Source of the DNA: CALFUK01 sp964398295
Lineage (GTDB): Bacteria > Bacteroidota > Bacteroidia > Chitinophagales > Saprospiraceae
NCBI GenBank assembly: GCA_964398295.1
Contig: CAYNMW010000075.1
Location: 1 to 20,690, forward strand
Length of the DNA stretch: 20,690 bases
Direction: 5' to 3'
Made by a program: the position numbers and the translations under genes. The notes under the pieces are model-generated. The model saw nothing but the letters and a program-made list of their open reading frames with translations. It ran no database searches and was not told the DNA's origin. Of this stretch, positions 5,721 to 16,100 are shown in pieces. Every line of letters begins with the position of its first letter. The stretch's first letter is position 1.

Positions 5721-8207
5721 ATGAAACTAAAGAATATCCTTTCTTTACTCGCATTAATTTTTGTCTTTAATATTAATGCTCAGCGCCCACAATCCGGCTC
5801 TGGGGAAAGAGGCCCAAGAGGAGATGCACCAAAACTAACGATTAAAGGAAAAGTCGTAGATGCAAGCACAACAAGTGCATTAGAGTTTGCTACCATATCC
5901 ATTTTTAGTAAGAAAGATACTTCCCTATTAGGAGGAGGCATATCTGATATAGACGGTATGTTTTCTTTTGAAAGTAAAGCAGGACCCTCTTTTGCTGAAA
6001 TAGAATTCTTAGGATATGAAAAAATGGTCATAGATCCTGTTCCTTTCGATCGTGATAAAATGAAAGCTGGAGATTTCAATGTAGACATGGGTACCATCAA
6101 AGTGAGTGAAGGAGGTCTGTTATTAGAAGAAGTTGAAGTCAGAGCAGAAAAATCAGAAACACAGTTTTCTTTAGACAAGAGAATCTTTAATGTTGGAAAG
6201 GACTTAGCCAATCGAGGAGGTTCGGCAGTTGATATTTTAGACAATGTGCCTTCTGTGACTGTTGATATAGAAGGTGAGGTGAGTTTAAGAGGTAGCACCG
6301 GTGTGCGAATTTTAATTGATGGTAAACCTTCCAATTTTGCCAACGCAGAAAATGGGAATAGTTTAAGACAGATTCCAGCTAACCTCATAGAAAGGGTAGA
6401 GGTAGTCACCAATCCATCCGCAAGGTATGAAGCTGAAGGAACTGCAGGTATTATTAATATCGTTTTGAAGAAAGATAAAAGAAGTGGCTTCAACGGATCT
6501 TTTGATCTAAATGGAGGGTGGCCTACAAGAGCAGGAGTAGGCGCCAATCTTAATTATAGAAAAGGCAAGGTAAATCTTTTCGGAAGTTACGGTTTGAATT
6601 ATAGAGAGAACCCAGGAATCGGAGCGGTTTATCAAGAAGTTTATGATGATGCGACCACTTACATTTCAGACCAAAGTAGATCTTCTAATAGAGCAGGATT
6701 ATCGAATAGCTTTAGATTTGGAGCAGACTACTTTATATCAGAAAAAGAATCCTTAACAGGAGCCTTCTCCTACAGACTTTCAGACGAAAGCAATTTGTCT
6801 ACTTATTTGTATGATGATTTTTTAAACACAACAAGTAATTTCCTTGGCAGGACGACACGTACTGATGATGAATCTGAAGATGAGAGTGCCTTGGAATATA
6901 GCTTGAATTATACGAAAGAATTCAGCTCGAGAGATCATAAATTAGAAATAAGTGCGAGATATTCTGATGATGTAGAAACGGAAGGTTCGATTTTCGAAGA
7001 ACGGTTTAGACCAGATGGAGGTGTGGAATCTCCAGCCTTAGACCAAAGATCAGGAAATCAAGAAGGAGAAAGAAGATGGAATTTCAGAATGGATTATGTA
7101 AAGCCTTTAGGGAAGGATCATCAATACGAATTTGGTTTAAATACTTCTTTAAGAAATATTAGTAATGAATATTTAATCGAAGAATTACAAGACGGTTCGT
7201 GGGAAAATTTGACGAACCTTAGTAATGATTTCAATTACGATGAAAATATTTATGCAGCTTATTTTCAATATGGAAATAAGTTAGGCGAAAAATTTAACTA
7301 CCAATTAGGTTTGCGATCAGAGTATTCTGATATTAATACAGAACTACTTCAAACGAATGAAACCAATCCTCGTACCTACTTCAGTTTGTTTCCAAGTGCT
7401 TTTTTAAATTATAAATTTTCAGAAGCAAATGCGATTCAAGTTTCATATAGTAGAAGAGTAAGGCGTCCTAGATTTTGGTACTTAAATCCATTTTTATCAT
7501 TTAGCGATAATAGAAATATTTTTGCAGGGAATCCAAACTTGGATCCCACATTCACAGACTCATACGAAATCAATTATCTCAACTTCTTCAATAAAGCCAC
7601 ACTTACCTCTGGAATATATTATAGATATTCAACGGGTGTGATAGAACGAATAAGAGAAGTATTCCCAGATGGAACATCTAAAACTACACCCGAAAACCTT
7701 TCAACAAGAAATGATTACGGTTTCGAGATGACCTTTAATTATTTTGCTTTAAAATGGTTGCGCTTAGATGCCAATGCGAATGTCTTTTACCAGCTAACGG
7801 ACGGAACCAATATTGATGATAGTTTTGAAGCCGAAGCTGTTAGTTTTAATTCAAGGCTTACATCAAGATTTAGTTTCTGGGATTCTGACTTGCAGATTAG
7901 AGCTAATTATCGCGCTCCAAGAGCAACGGTTCAAGGTAGGAATAGATCGATGACTTCAATCGATATTGGATGGTCTAAAGATTTTCTTCCTTCCAAAGAC
8001 CTTACGTTGACCCTGAGTGTTAGAGATCTTTTAAATACGAGATTAAGGAGGTATGAAAATTTTGGTCCAGACTTTTACAGTATTGGCGAATTTCAATGGA
8101 GAAGCAGATCCTTTAATCTAGCAGCCAATTACAGAATCAATCAGAAAAAACAAAGAGGACGTCGAGGTGGCGGTCAAGAGGGTGGAGGAGACTTCGAAGA
8201 GTTTTGA
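5721..8207 (+). CDS. Outer membrane beta-barrel (TonB-receptor-like) protein
   Basis: An 828-residue outer-membrane protein. Residues 1-20 are a signal peptide ending NINA before Gln21. A carboxypeptidase-regulatory-like beta domain follows at about 39-130 (LTIKGKVVDASTTSALEFAT). A plug-like domain spans about 150-253 (VDILDNVPSVTVDIEGEVSL, ILIDGKP, then IERVEVVTNPSARYEAEGTA). The rest is an aromatic-rich barrel of the outer-membrane beta-barrel family 3 type, related to TonB-dependent receptors. The substrate cannot be read from sequence; this family includes peptide- and metal-related importers as well as uncharacterised members. The mature N-terminus (QRPQSGSGERGPRGDAPK) and the last 20 residues (KKQRGRRGGGQEGGGDFEEF) are both Gly/Arg-rich and probably disordered. 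The start is ATG at 5721. It lies 113 nt after the GltB-like gene on the same strand; a shared transcript is possible but nothing links them functionally. Confidence 0.93.
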   Translation: MKLKNILSLLALIFVFNINAQRPQSGSGERGPRGDAPKLTIKGKVVDASTTSALEFATISIFSKKDTSLLGGGISDIDGMFSFESKAGPSFAEIEFLGYEKMVIDPVPFDRDKMKAGDFNVDMGTIKVSEGGLLLEEVEVRAEKSETQFSLDKRIFNVGKDLANRGGSAVDILDNVPSVTVDIEGEVSLRGSTGVRILIDGKPSNFANAENGNSLRQIPANLIERVEVVTNPSARYEAEGTAGIINIVLKKDKRSGFNGSFDLNGGWPTRAGVGANLNYRKGKVNLFGSYGLNYRENPGIGAVYQEVYDDATTYISDQSRSSNRAGLSNSFRFGADYFISEKESLTGAFSYRLSDESNLSTYLYDDFLNTTSNFLGRTTRTDDESEDESALEYSLNYTKEFSSRDHKLEISARYSDDVETEGSIFEERFRPDGGVESPALDQRSGNQEGERRWNFRMDYVKPLGKDHQYEFGLNTSLRNISNEYLIEELQDGSWENLTNLSNDFNYDENIYAAYFQYGNKLGEKFNYQLGLRSEYSDINTELLQTNETNPRTYFSLFPSAFLNYKFSEANAIQVSYSRRVRRPRFWYLNPFLSFSDNRNIFAGNPNLDPTFTDSYEINYLNFFNKATLTSGIYYRYSTGVIERIREVFPDGTSKTTPENLSTRNDYGFEMTFNYFALKWLRLDANANVFYQLTDGTNIDDSFEAEAVSFNSRLTSRFSFWDSDLQIRANYRAPRATVQGRNRSMTSIDIGWSKDFLPSKDLTLTLSVRDLLNTRLRRYENFGPDFYSIGEFQWRSRSFNLAANYRINQKKQRGRRGGGQEGGGDFEEF

Positions 8208-8372
8208 TATTCACTATTTATTTGAATTTGTCATTTAGAGTTCTCTAATAGCTAATGGTGCTATAAAATAAGCTGATGACAAGTAACTTGAATCTTATAC
8301 TTGATCTTAATTATCAAATAGTCGATTTAAAACCTTGTGTTAATTTTCGACCTTTTTCATTTTAGCATTTGG

Positions 8373-8389
8373 ATTCAGAATATCTGAAT
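8373..8389. repeat. Perfect 7-bp stem-loop
   Basis: ATTCAGA, a 3-nt loop ATA, then TCTGAAT. It lies about 165 nt past the barrel-gene stop and is not followed by a T-run on the plus strand, so an intrinsic terminator role is not supported; it may be an operator-like or processing site. Confidence 0.45.
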
Positions 8390-8490
8390 AGACTCAAATA
8401 TAATAGCCAGCAATTACTGATTTGAAATAGGTATACGTATTTATTCAATAATTGATGAATAGGAACCCAACTTAAAGGCTATCTTATTTG

Positions 8491-8509
8491 TGTCCAGATT
8501 TTCTGGATA
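8491..8509. repeat. Stem-loop of 8 bp with one wobble
   Basis: TGTCCAGA, loop TTT, TCTGGATA; one G-T pair interrupts an otherwise perfect stem. The TCTGRA/TYCAGA core resembles the stem at 8373, so the two may be related. Confidence 0.4.
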
Positions 8510-8533
8510 CAAAAGCGTTAAGAAATGAAAACA

Positions 8534-8584
8534 GTCTTGAATTTTTTGGTTTCGTTTTTGTTTCAAGACAAAAAGGAAAGGAAT
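8534..8584 (+). repeat. Overlapping inverted-repeat element, copy A
   Basis: GTCTTGA (8534-8540) is the inverted repeat of TCAAGAC (8563-8569), and TTTTTGT (8555-8561) is the inverted repeat of ACAAAAA (8568-8574). The two stems share bases and cannot form together. The end of the element (AAGACAAAAAGGAAAGGAAT) closely matches the 20-nt unit arrayed at 3874-3953. The element at 8901-8938 has the same layout. Confidence 0.6.
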
Positions 8585-8604
8585 AAGAGTATGTAACAAA
8601 ACTT

Positions 8605-8694
8605 TGTTTACGGTGCCACCCATCCGCTTTCGCGGTGCCTTCACTCAAAGTACTATTGCTCTTTACTCCTTTGGAGATAGTTCAGTAGACTCAC
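8605..8694 (+). repeat. Dispersed intergenic repeat, copy 2
   Basis: The same repeat as 3369-3460, same orientation. The leading half (TGTTTACGGTGCCACC, then CCGCTTTCGCGGTGCCTTCA) is nearly identical; the trailing half is diverged and the second stem is degraded here. In both places a unit of the AAGACRAAAAGGAAA family lies within a few hundred bases. Confidence 0.65.
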
Positions 8695-8900
8695 TCAACA
8701 TATATAAATGGCCTTTTTATTTTTAGTGGAAAAGCGGATAAAATTCGCAAAGAACTGAAAACTGTATGAGCTGATCAAAAATCAAATGAAAGATAAAATG
8801 TAATGTGATCGAAAGCCAAAAGAAAAAGAAAAGCATTATTTGGCGAGTTTTTTCAGTTTAGAATTTTATGTGCTTTGGAGCGTGAAGAAAATAAAACAGC

Positions 8901-8938
8901 CTTGATTTTTTGGTTCTTTTGGATCAAGCCAAAAGAAC
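8901..8938 (+). repeat. Overlapping inverted-repeat element, copy B
   Basis: CTTGAT (8901-8906) pairs with ATCAAG (8923-8928), and GTTCTTTTGG (8913-8922) pairs perfectly with CCAAAAGAAC (8929-8938) across a 6-nt loop that is itself the ATCAAG arm. The stems are therefore mutually exclusive. The 10-bp stem ends six bases before the 3' end of the minus-strand methyltransferase gene and could act as its terminator or 3' stabiliser, but there is no clear downstream T-run on that strand. Confidence 0.6.
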
Positions 8939-8944
8939 ACATAA

Positions 8945-9679
8945 CTAAACTTTTTTAACATAATACCAATTACTGGTAAAGCCATCTTTCAGCACCTGTC
9001 CTTTTTGATGTATAATCTTTGCCCCTACTTCTTGAAAGTGTTGTTCTAATTCCTTTGCATCGATGTAGTGCATCTCCATTACGGGAGCTTTTCCATATTT
9101 GATTTTACGATACAAATTAAGAATGCCTGCAGGCAAGACTTTGTATAGTGTCCCTGCTAAAGACTTAGGAGGTGCGCTTGGCAATTGAAAATACAATATG
9201 CCTCCTGGTTCAAGTATACGGATGAAACTCTTGAGGTAGATTTTACTATATCTAGGGTGGATGTGTTGCAGTGTAATATGAGAGTAAATAAAAGAGAAAC
9301 TTTCAGATGCTAAAAGCGCTAATTGGGGATCCGCTGTTTGCAAATATGCTACTCGATCAGGAAATGAATTGTAGTGCTTTGCTAGTTTGATCATGGAATC
9401 TGCAATATCTATTCCCACAACTTCATCAAAATGATTCGCTAGAGCTTGAGTACAACGTCCAACACCGCAACCAAAATCCATTGCTTTACGATTTGAAAAG
9501 GGAATTTTTAAAGCATTTTTTGTGCGTTTTAAGAGTTGATTTATAGCCCTTGTTCCAGTTGCAAAAAATTCTTCCTCATCCCATTTATTGTCTTTTTTTG
9601 CTGGATGGGTGAGAATCGACCACAAGGGATCTATCTCTCCAAATGCTTCCCAATTTTTTCTAAGATCCTCAATTTTCAT
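8945..9679 (-). CDS. Class I SAM-dependent methyltransferase
   Basis: A 244-residue Rossmann-fold methyltransferase. Motif I is AMDFGCGVGRC (DFGCGVG at residues 68-74), the acidic residue that binds the SAM ribose is Asp91 (EVVGIDIADSM), the motif IV region is FSFIYSHITLQH (about 128-139), and LEPGG at 156-160 begins the late beta strands. The domain is of the Methyltransf_11/25 type and is complete. The substrate is unknown; the roughly 60-residue N-terminal cap and the basic C-terminal part would decide it. It starts at ATG 9679 and is transcribed away from the giant gene, with 504 nt between their starts. The 3' end is close to the inverted-repeat element at 8901-8938. Confidence 0.9.
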   Translation of the reverse strand: MKIEDLRKNWEAFGEIDPLWSILTHPAKKDNKWDEEEFFATGTRAINQLLKRTKNALKIPFSNRKAMDFGCGVGRCTQALANHFDEVVGIDIADSMIKLAKHYNSFPDRVAYLQTADPQLALLASESFSFIYSHITLQHIHPRYSKIYLKSFIRILEPGGILYFQLPSAPPKSLAGTLYKVLPAGILNLYRKIKYGKAPVMEMHYIDAKELEQHFQEVGAKIIHQKGQVLKDGFTSNWYYVKKV

Positions 9680-10183
9680 TTTCTAAAAGCTAATATTTTA
9701 CGGCCCAAAGGTATCAAGATTCGTTCACTCTTCATTTTTTTATCAAAATTAATATTTCATTAACAAGGCTAATAAGTGTACTAGTGGTTTGTCAATGAAA
9801 AATATACATATATATGATTATCCTTATTTGAAAACGGTAGAGTCTTTGTAAAGCCCAAATTATCACATTAAACAGAACAATTTTTTTTAGAGTGTCTTAT
9901 CCTATTGTTTAACACAACCTTTGATGATAACTAATTTCCGTGCTAATAAAATACCCAATGGTCATCTATTTGGCCTTTTTGTATTTGTTGGAATATTGTT
10001 TCTCAAAGACGATTTCTAATAATTTTCAAAAAGTGTTCTATAATTATTTATAGGATGCTATTTGTATTTAAAGGAAGACTTAAACACACACACTACACAA
10101 CGAAATGAAATAGGCAAATAATTCTTTTTGCCCATATGAAATGTTAAACAAGTTTAAAATTTTAAATCTCTAAAAGTAGTATT
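9680..10183. other. Divergent intergenic region upstream of giant gene
   Basis: About 500 bp of very AT-rich DNA between the divergent methyltransferase and giant-protein starts, which must hold both promoters. I could not find a convincing Bacteroidota promoter (TAnnTTTG with a TTTG near -33). A CA-rich tract preceded by AAGACT (10075-10102) resembles the CA-rich part of the 55-bp repeat at 3600-3629. The length leaves room for a long leader or regulatory region for the giant gene. Confidence 0.55.
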
Positions 10184-13100
10184 ATGAGTAAGTTCTACAC
10201 CTTGAATATTGTAAAGTCTACAATATTATTTATTTGTTTCATAAGCTTAAGTTTATTTCAAGATAGCTTGCAAGCACAGTGTCCAACATTTTTTGTAGAC
10301 AATATGAATCATGTTCCAGGATACCCTAGAATAAACGACTTGAGCGTTTGCGGGGCACCGGATACTGTCACCTATTATCTGCTGAATACAACTGGACAGG
10401 AACTCCTAAATTCTGAGTTCATATTAAGTTTACCTCCTGGTCTTCAGTACGCTGGATACTTTGAATTTACAGATCCAGATTTTCCTGTTACGCAAGGGTC
10501 AACCTCCTCGGATTGTCCCAGTTTTGTATTGCAAAATATTGGAGCCGAAAATGTGCAAATTCTCAGTATAGCGGTTCAAGCTAACTGTGAAATTTATAAT
10601 AATGACCCTTCTACGGTATACGAGTTAGATGTAGAATTTAACTATACAGTGACAGATCCTGACACAGATGAATTGGTAACTTGTACCAATTTTATTCCTG
10701 GGGATATCGATTACAGTCCTTTTATCATTCTACCAACATTGAACGTACTATCCGTAAATGCTACTAACAGAGTTCTTGGTGGAGCGTGTACTTGGATCGA
10801 TGTTCAAGTAGCACAGAATGGACTAGGAGCATCCATCAATGGATACAAATTTGAAATATATGGAGTCAATCCAACTTTCTTAGCCAATTTTGATATTACA
10901 AGAGTTTGGGCAAGAAATACAACGGGATCGACCGGTACAACTGCCGTAGCTGATCTAGTTTGGACTGTAGATCCATTGACCAATATTTTAACGGCCGAAG
11001 TACCGACGGAATCCCTTCCCGGAGGTGTACTTGGTGAAGATGAACCCCATCTCATAAGAATAGATATTTGTGAAAAACTCGGTTGTGAAACCACTCAAGA
11101 AACTTTTGATTGGACCTACGCCGCAAGTTTTGGTTGTAGTGATGATGGCGAACCTTGTGTAGCTCCTTCCACTATGGAGGGAACTTTTCGTTTTGGCCCA
11201 GCATATAATCCTACAGCTAGATTTGATGCAGTAGAAATGGTCGAATCACCTGCGATATGTGGACAAGATGCCGTTTTCGATGTTGAAATATCAAATACAG
11301 GTAACCCTGATCCTATTCTAGGTCTTTGGCATGACGTACGTGTAGGATTCCAGATTTGTGAAGCTGATGTTTTCGAACCGGTTGACGTAATCGTCAATGG
11401 TGCTTCTTTGCCAGATGGAACATTCTATTTTGAAGGCTTTGATTATGTAATAGACGGAACACAGTTCCCGCAAGGTTTTGATCCTGATGGACCAGGTGGG
11501 TTTGAAGACTTAGATAATGACGGTTTTTTCGATGACTTACCAGGAGGCGCATCCCTATCTTTCCGATTGGTACTAGCTGTTAAATGTCAGAGTGGTGGTA
11601 AGACTGCTGGATGTGGTGCCATGGATTGTACCTTCAATACTGCTTTTATAGAGGGACTTAGAAATTGTGGTTCACCTGGACAATCTACAGCAACGATAGA
11701 TCCTGCTCCAGAATTTTTCTATGGCTCATTAACTGATTCTTCTAATGAGATAGATCTCAATGCTTCAGGAACAGTGCAAGGATACAGCTGGGGTGGCAAT
11801 ACTACAGCCCCAATTCAACATACCGTAGAATTTTGTTACGATTTTGGATCAGAGAATGTAGCTGGGTGCGATAACCCGAACACCTATTTTCAGTTTCAAT
11901 TGCAAGGTACTCATATTGCAACTCGTGACCTGCAACCCATCTCCGCTATGGCTGGGGATACCATGAATCAAATTCCAGTTCCAGTGGGAGATTTCTATAA
12001 AGAATTTCCTGATCCTTTAGATAGTAATACCGTGAATTTTATTGTCAATGCTCCTGGAGATGGAATAGATGCTAAAAGTTGTTTTACCCTTGTTATCGAA
12101 GCAGATACCGTGATTTGTATGGGAAGACAAACATTGACAGGACTCATGAATGTGATCATGGAATGTGAAGACTGCCCGACTGTTGGTGAGACCTGCACAC
12201 TTATCAGAGCCTGCGAACCAGCCACAGTCTATTACGATAGAAATGGTGTTGACTGTGTCGTTTGCGCGAATGAACGAAGTATTGACGTTTATCGAAAAAA
12301 TTATGGCTTCGCAGATTGCGAAGGCACAATACCTTTGACTTATGAAGATGTAATTGCTGGTGATCCCTTAGATGCTATACGATTTTTACCCAATGATACG
12401 GCAGTGGTTAATATGACTTATACATTATCCAATGAAGTGGGAGTTCAACATTTTCTGAATTCAAGAAGTATAAGTTTTGACTTGTATTCGCGACAATGGA
12501 CGTCTCAACTTCATCCAGATATGTCAAAAGCCCAGATGGCCGTATTTGGCTATGAAAAAGCTTCAAATCCAGGAGTCATTGTGCCCTTTGATTTTTCTGT
12601 TTGTATGAATAATCAGTACAGAGATGTTTGGAATGAGGTGCATACCGGGATGGGATTGACTGATCCCACTCCAGATTTTATATTTCCCAATTCTTGTCAT
12701 ACCTATACAGATGGATCATACCAAATAAATGATATAGATGTATATGGTGCTTGGAATCAGACTTGGCCTTTTGATGATAATGACAGGATACAAATTAGAT
12801 TTATAGATTGGGATAAATATTATGATGCCATAGAACAGCCAATACCAGCAGCTAGAGCTGGAGATAACTGTTATACTTCGATATTCATAGACCAAATGAA
12901 TCCTGAAGTTGGAGATATCATACACCTCGGATATGAAATTCCAATGATGATGAATCCTTACCTTCGCGCAAGTGATGTCATTGAGGAATTTTATCAATCA
13001 AACCCGATTCCTCAAACTCAATTTCAAATCAATTTCTGGATAGAAGAGACCTTGGATGCGACTACAAATATCGTCAGGGGAGGATGTGTCAACAATGACA

Positions 13101-16100
13101 TATTTACCATTGAAGATGAAGTGCCTGATGACATTGATGCCATTACAGCATATACAATTGATGGATGTACAGCAACTGTTTCGCACAAATTCTATATACC
13201 TACGAGTAGCAAACTACCTTTAGATTGGTACAATGGGGAGTATCGGCCAGATCTTTTAAGTTTCGACAAACTTCAATTACCTCTTTTCTCACCATTCATT
13301 TATGCAGGTAATGCAGAAGTGACATGGAATGGACAAACTGTACCATTATCTGATCCAACGTTTGTGGGTAACGGAACAAGTACAATCTATGAAGGTCAGG
13401 AATATACAGTGGCCAATTCAGGGGATACTTTATATATGGAGTTTCCACCATCTCAGATTCCGGGATTAGGGGTTGGGAATGGTTTCGGCACAGCCTGTGA
13501 TACAATTACAATAAGCTATGACATACAACGAATCTGTCCTGGTCCAATTGATCAGCCAGAAAACTATGAGTTGTACATGGACTACTCATATCCTATACCA
13601 TTTAACGAAAAGCCATATTACTGTGATAGAGAAGTAGCCTTTACCCTGAATGGTACACCGACAGTGGCTGATTATGGAAATTGTATTGAAAATACAGGTG
13701 TCGATGCTGATGGAAATGACTTGACAACTTATTTAGACAATGGAGTCAGAAATGCGTTTGTCGGACACCCAATCCATACGATAATAGATACTTCAGGCAC
13801 CCTAACCTTCCCGCCGACATCAAGCTCATTACCACCATTAAGCAGTTCATTGGCATCACTACAATTAAGTGACTTAGCTGGCGTAAGCGAATTCAATACC
13901 TACACATTGACAGTAGGTGCTGGGACTGAAACACATATGAATGTGGTGACTTCTGTCAGAGTCCCGACTTCCATAGATCTATTAAATGTGACAGATGGCG
14001 GAGGTGCAGGAGTGACATTTACTCTATTAAGTTCAGATCCTGACTATAATTATTATTTGGTTGAAACACCAGACTTGATGGCTGGAGATATGTTTGAGTT
14101 AATCTTAGAAACAGAGCTGCTATTCTGTCCAGAAGATGGAGACGATACGAATATATGTATCAGCACGACCTCTGGTTGCATTGATGAAGCGTTAGCAGCC
14201 ATTTTAGCTTCTGCTGGTGGAGGTGCTTGTGTTAGTACTGAATCTTGTTATAGGTACATTGCAGGAGAAGCAGAAATTCAATCAGCTTGGTTAGATGGCC
14301 CCCCATCACCTTTCCAATTATGTAGCGTCAATGAGTATGCAGTAGAAGTAAAAAATACAAAAACGGCAACCCTAACAGGTTTGGAATACGATTTTAGTTT
14401 TCCTCCAGGATTTGCTTATATAGAAGATTCATGGGAATACGAATATCCAGCAGGTTCTGGAGCATGGTTCCCACTTAATGATCCAGCTGTATCAGGAACA
14501 AGCCCACAGGGTGATGTGCTTACGATATATGGATCAGAAATGACAAATTACATTTCATCAAGTGGCTTACCAGGCATATTGTCTGCACCGCCATTTACCG
14601 CAGTTGATTCTAATAAGGTATTCATTCGTTTTCAAGCCGAGACACTTTGTGATGAGTATACAAGTGCAACACCTTTATACTTCGCGACAAGTGCTGATAC
14701 CCCTTGTGAAACAAGAATAGAATCCTTAAGATCAGTAAAGGAAGATGCTGTAGTAGAAGGAGCCGTTCCATTAGATAATGCACAGTTTCTTATTGTAGCA
14801 GATCCATTAGAATACAGTTGTGGAGGTCCTGTTGAGATCAATGTTAGTGGCGTGAATTTAAGTTCTAATCCGAATGGAGTCACGATGATGGCGGAAGCCT
14901 GTTTTGACTTTCCTCCGGAACTTTTATATACCCCGGGCAGTTTCATGTTAAATGCTCCAGCTACTTGGACACCTACCTACGTAAACGAATCCGTATTAGA
15001 TAATGGTTACAGTCAAATTTGTTTTGATTTGCCTGATGGCATGGCGCCAGGAAGTGTATTTGGTTTTACTGCAGAGGTCACACCAGACAATTCCATTGAT
15101 TGTCAGGAAGTATTATTCAATGCCTTAGTAAAATCAAGAATAGTAGATCAACCTTGTGCAAGCGGAGGTACTTGCGACGTCTTTGTTAATAATACGATTA
15201 ATTCAGAAGCCGTTATTAGAATCGTTCCACCTTTAGATATTGTCAACGTTGATCTTACAAAACCATGTGATGATGACCTAATCAATGACACCTTCAACTT
15301 TTCTGCAGAATTGGAAAATAATGGGATGGAAGATTATGTTGGAGGCTTCGACATGTCCTTCTATCAAGACTTAGATGGAGATGGTGTCCTTAGTGCAAAT
15401 GATGTATTACTAGATATGGTTACATTAACGACTAATGTCGCTGTTGGCGAAACTGGTTTTGCCACAGGTTCAATTACTGTTCCTGCGACGGTTTCTTGTC
15501 CACTTATCGTAACAGCAGATTTTACTGCACCATGTGCATGTAAATCAACTGAGTTTTATTTAGACAAAGCACCGAGGCCTGAGTTTATGGAGAATGATCC
15601 ACTCGTACTTTGTCCTGGAGAAGAGCTAGCCATAGGCGTTTGTTCCGGTTACATCTTTGAGGTGCAAGGCACACAGATATATCCTGGTGCAGATGATACT
15701 TTAAGATATGACTTGAGCCCAGGCCAACAAATAACATTGAATGTCACTTCCGTTCAAGCGGAATGTGAAACAGAATATAGCATGACCATTGAGTCATTAG
15801 AATCATTTGAGATTGGTCCTTTCGATGCACTTGAAGCTTGTCAAGATGAGTGTACAGAACTAGACCTAGGCCTCCCATTTGAATGGGAAGAATCGATGAC
15901 CTTCCTTTGGGAGCCATCAACAGGCTTAGACGATCCAACCTTGCCTGTACCTACCTTATGTAGACCAACAGAAAATACAATTTATACCCTTACGATTTTT
16001 AATCCTAACTCTGGATGTACTGCTTCGGCAGATGTGCCTGTCAATGCAATATTGACGAATCCGCCAACCATTAATTACTTAGGATATGAAGAGTGTTACC

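Larger units (their letters stand above)
8208..8944. other. Gene-free stretch with hairpins and dispersed repeats
   Basis: No credible gene in about 740 bp between the barrel gene and the convergent methyltransferase gene. It holds two small perfect stem-loops (8373-8389 and 8491-8509), two related elements with overlapping inverted repeats (8534-8584 and 8901-8938), a degenerate third element near 8806-8830, and copy 2 of the dispersed repeat shared with 3369-3460. The remainder is AT-rich with no feature I can name. Confidence 0.7.

Noticed and set aside
5780..6547. 255-codon antisense frame over the barrel gene
   Set aside because: It is the mirror of a clearly real coding region with conserved domains; its translation is Ser/Pro/Leu-rich and matches no fold.
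8441..8644. 67-codon minus-strand frame
   Set aside because: It is made of the dispersed repeat and inverted-repeat elements and has no recognisable domain.
8901..8938. Firm intrinsic terminator for the methyltransferase gene
   Set aside because: The 10-bp stem is real but no T-run follows it on the minus strand, and a related element occurs where no gene ends.
10804..15938. Many antisense frames over the giant gene
   Set aside because: They lie inside one uninterrupted plus-strand frame with signal peptide and domains; their composition follows from the sense codons.
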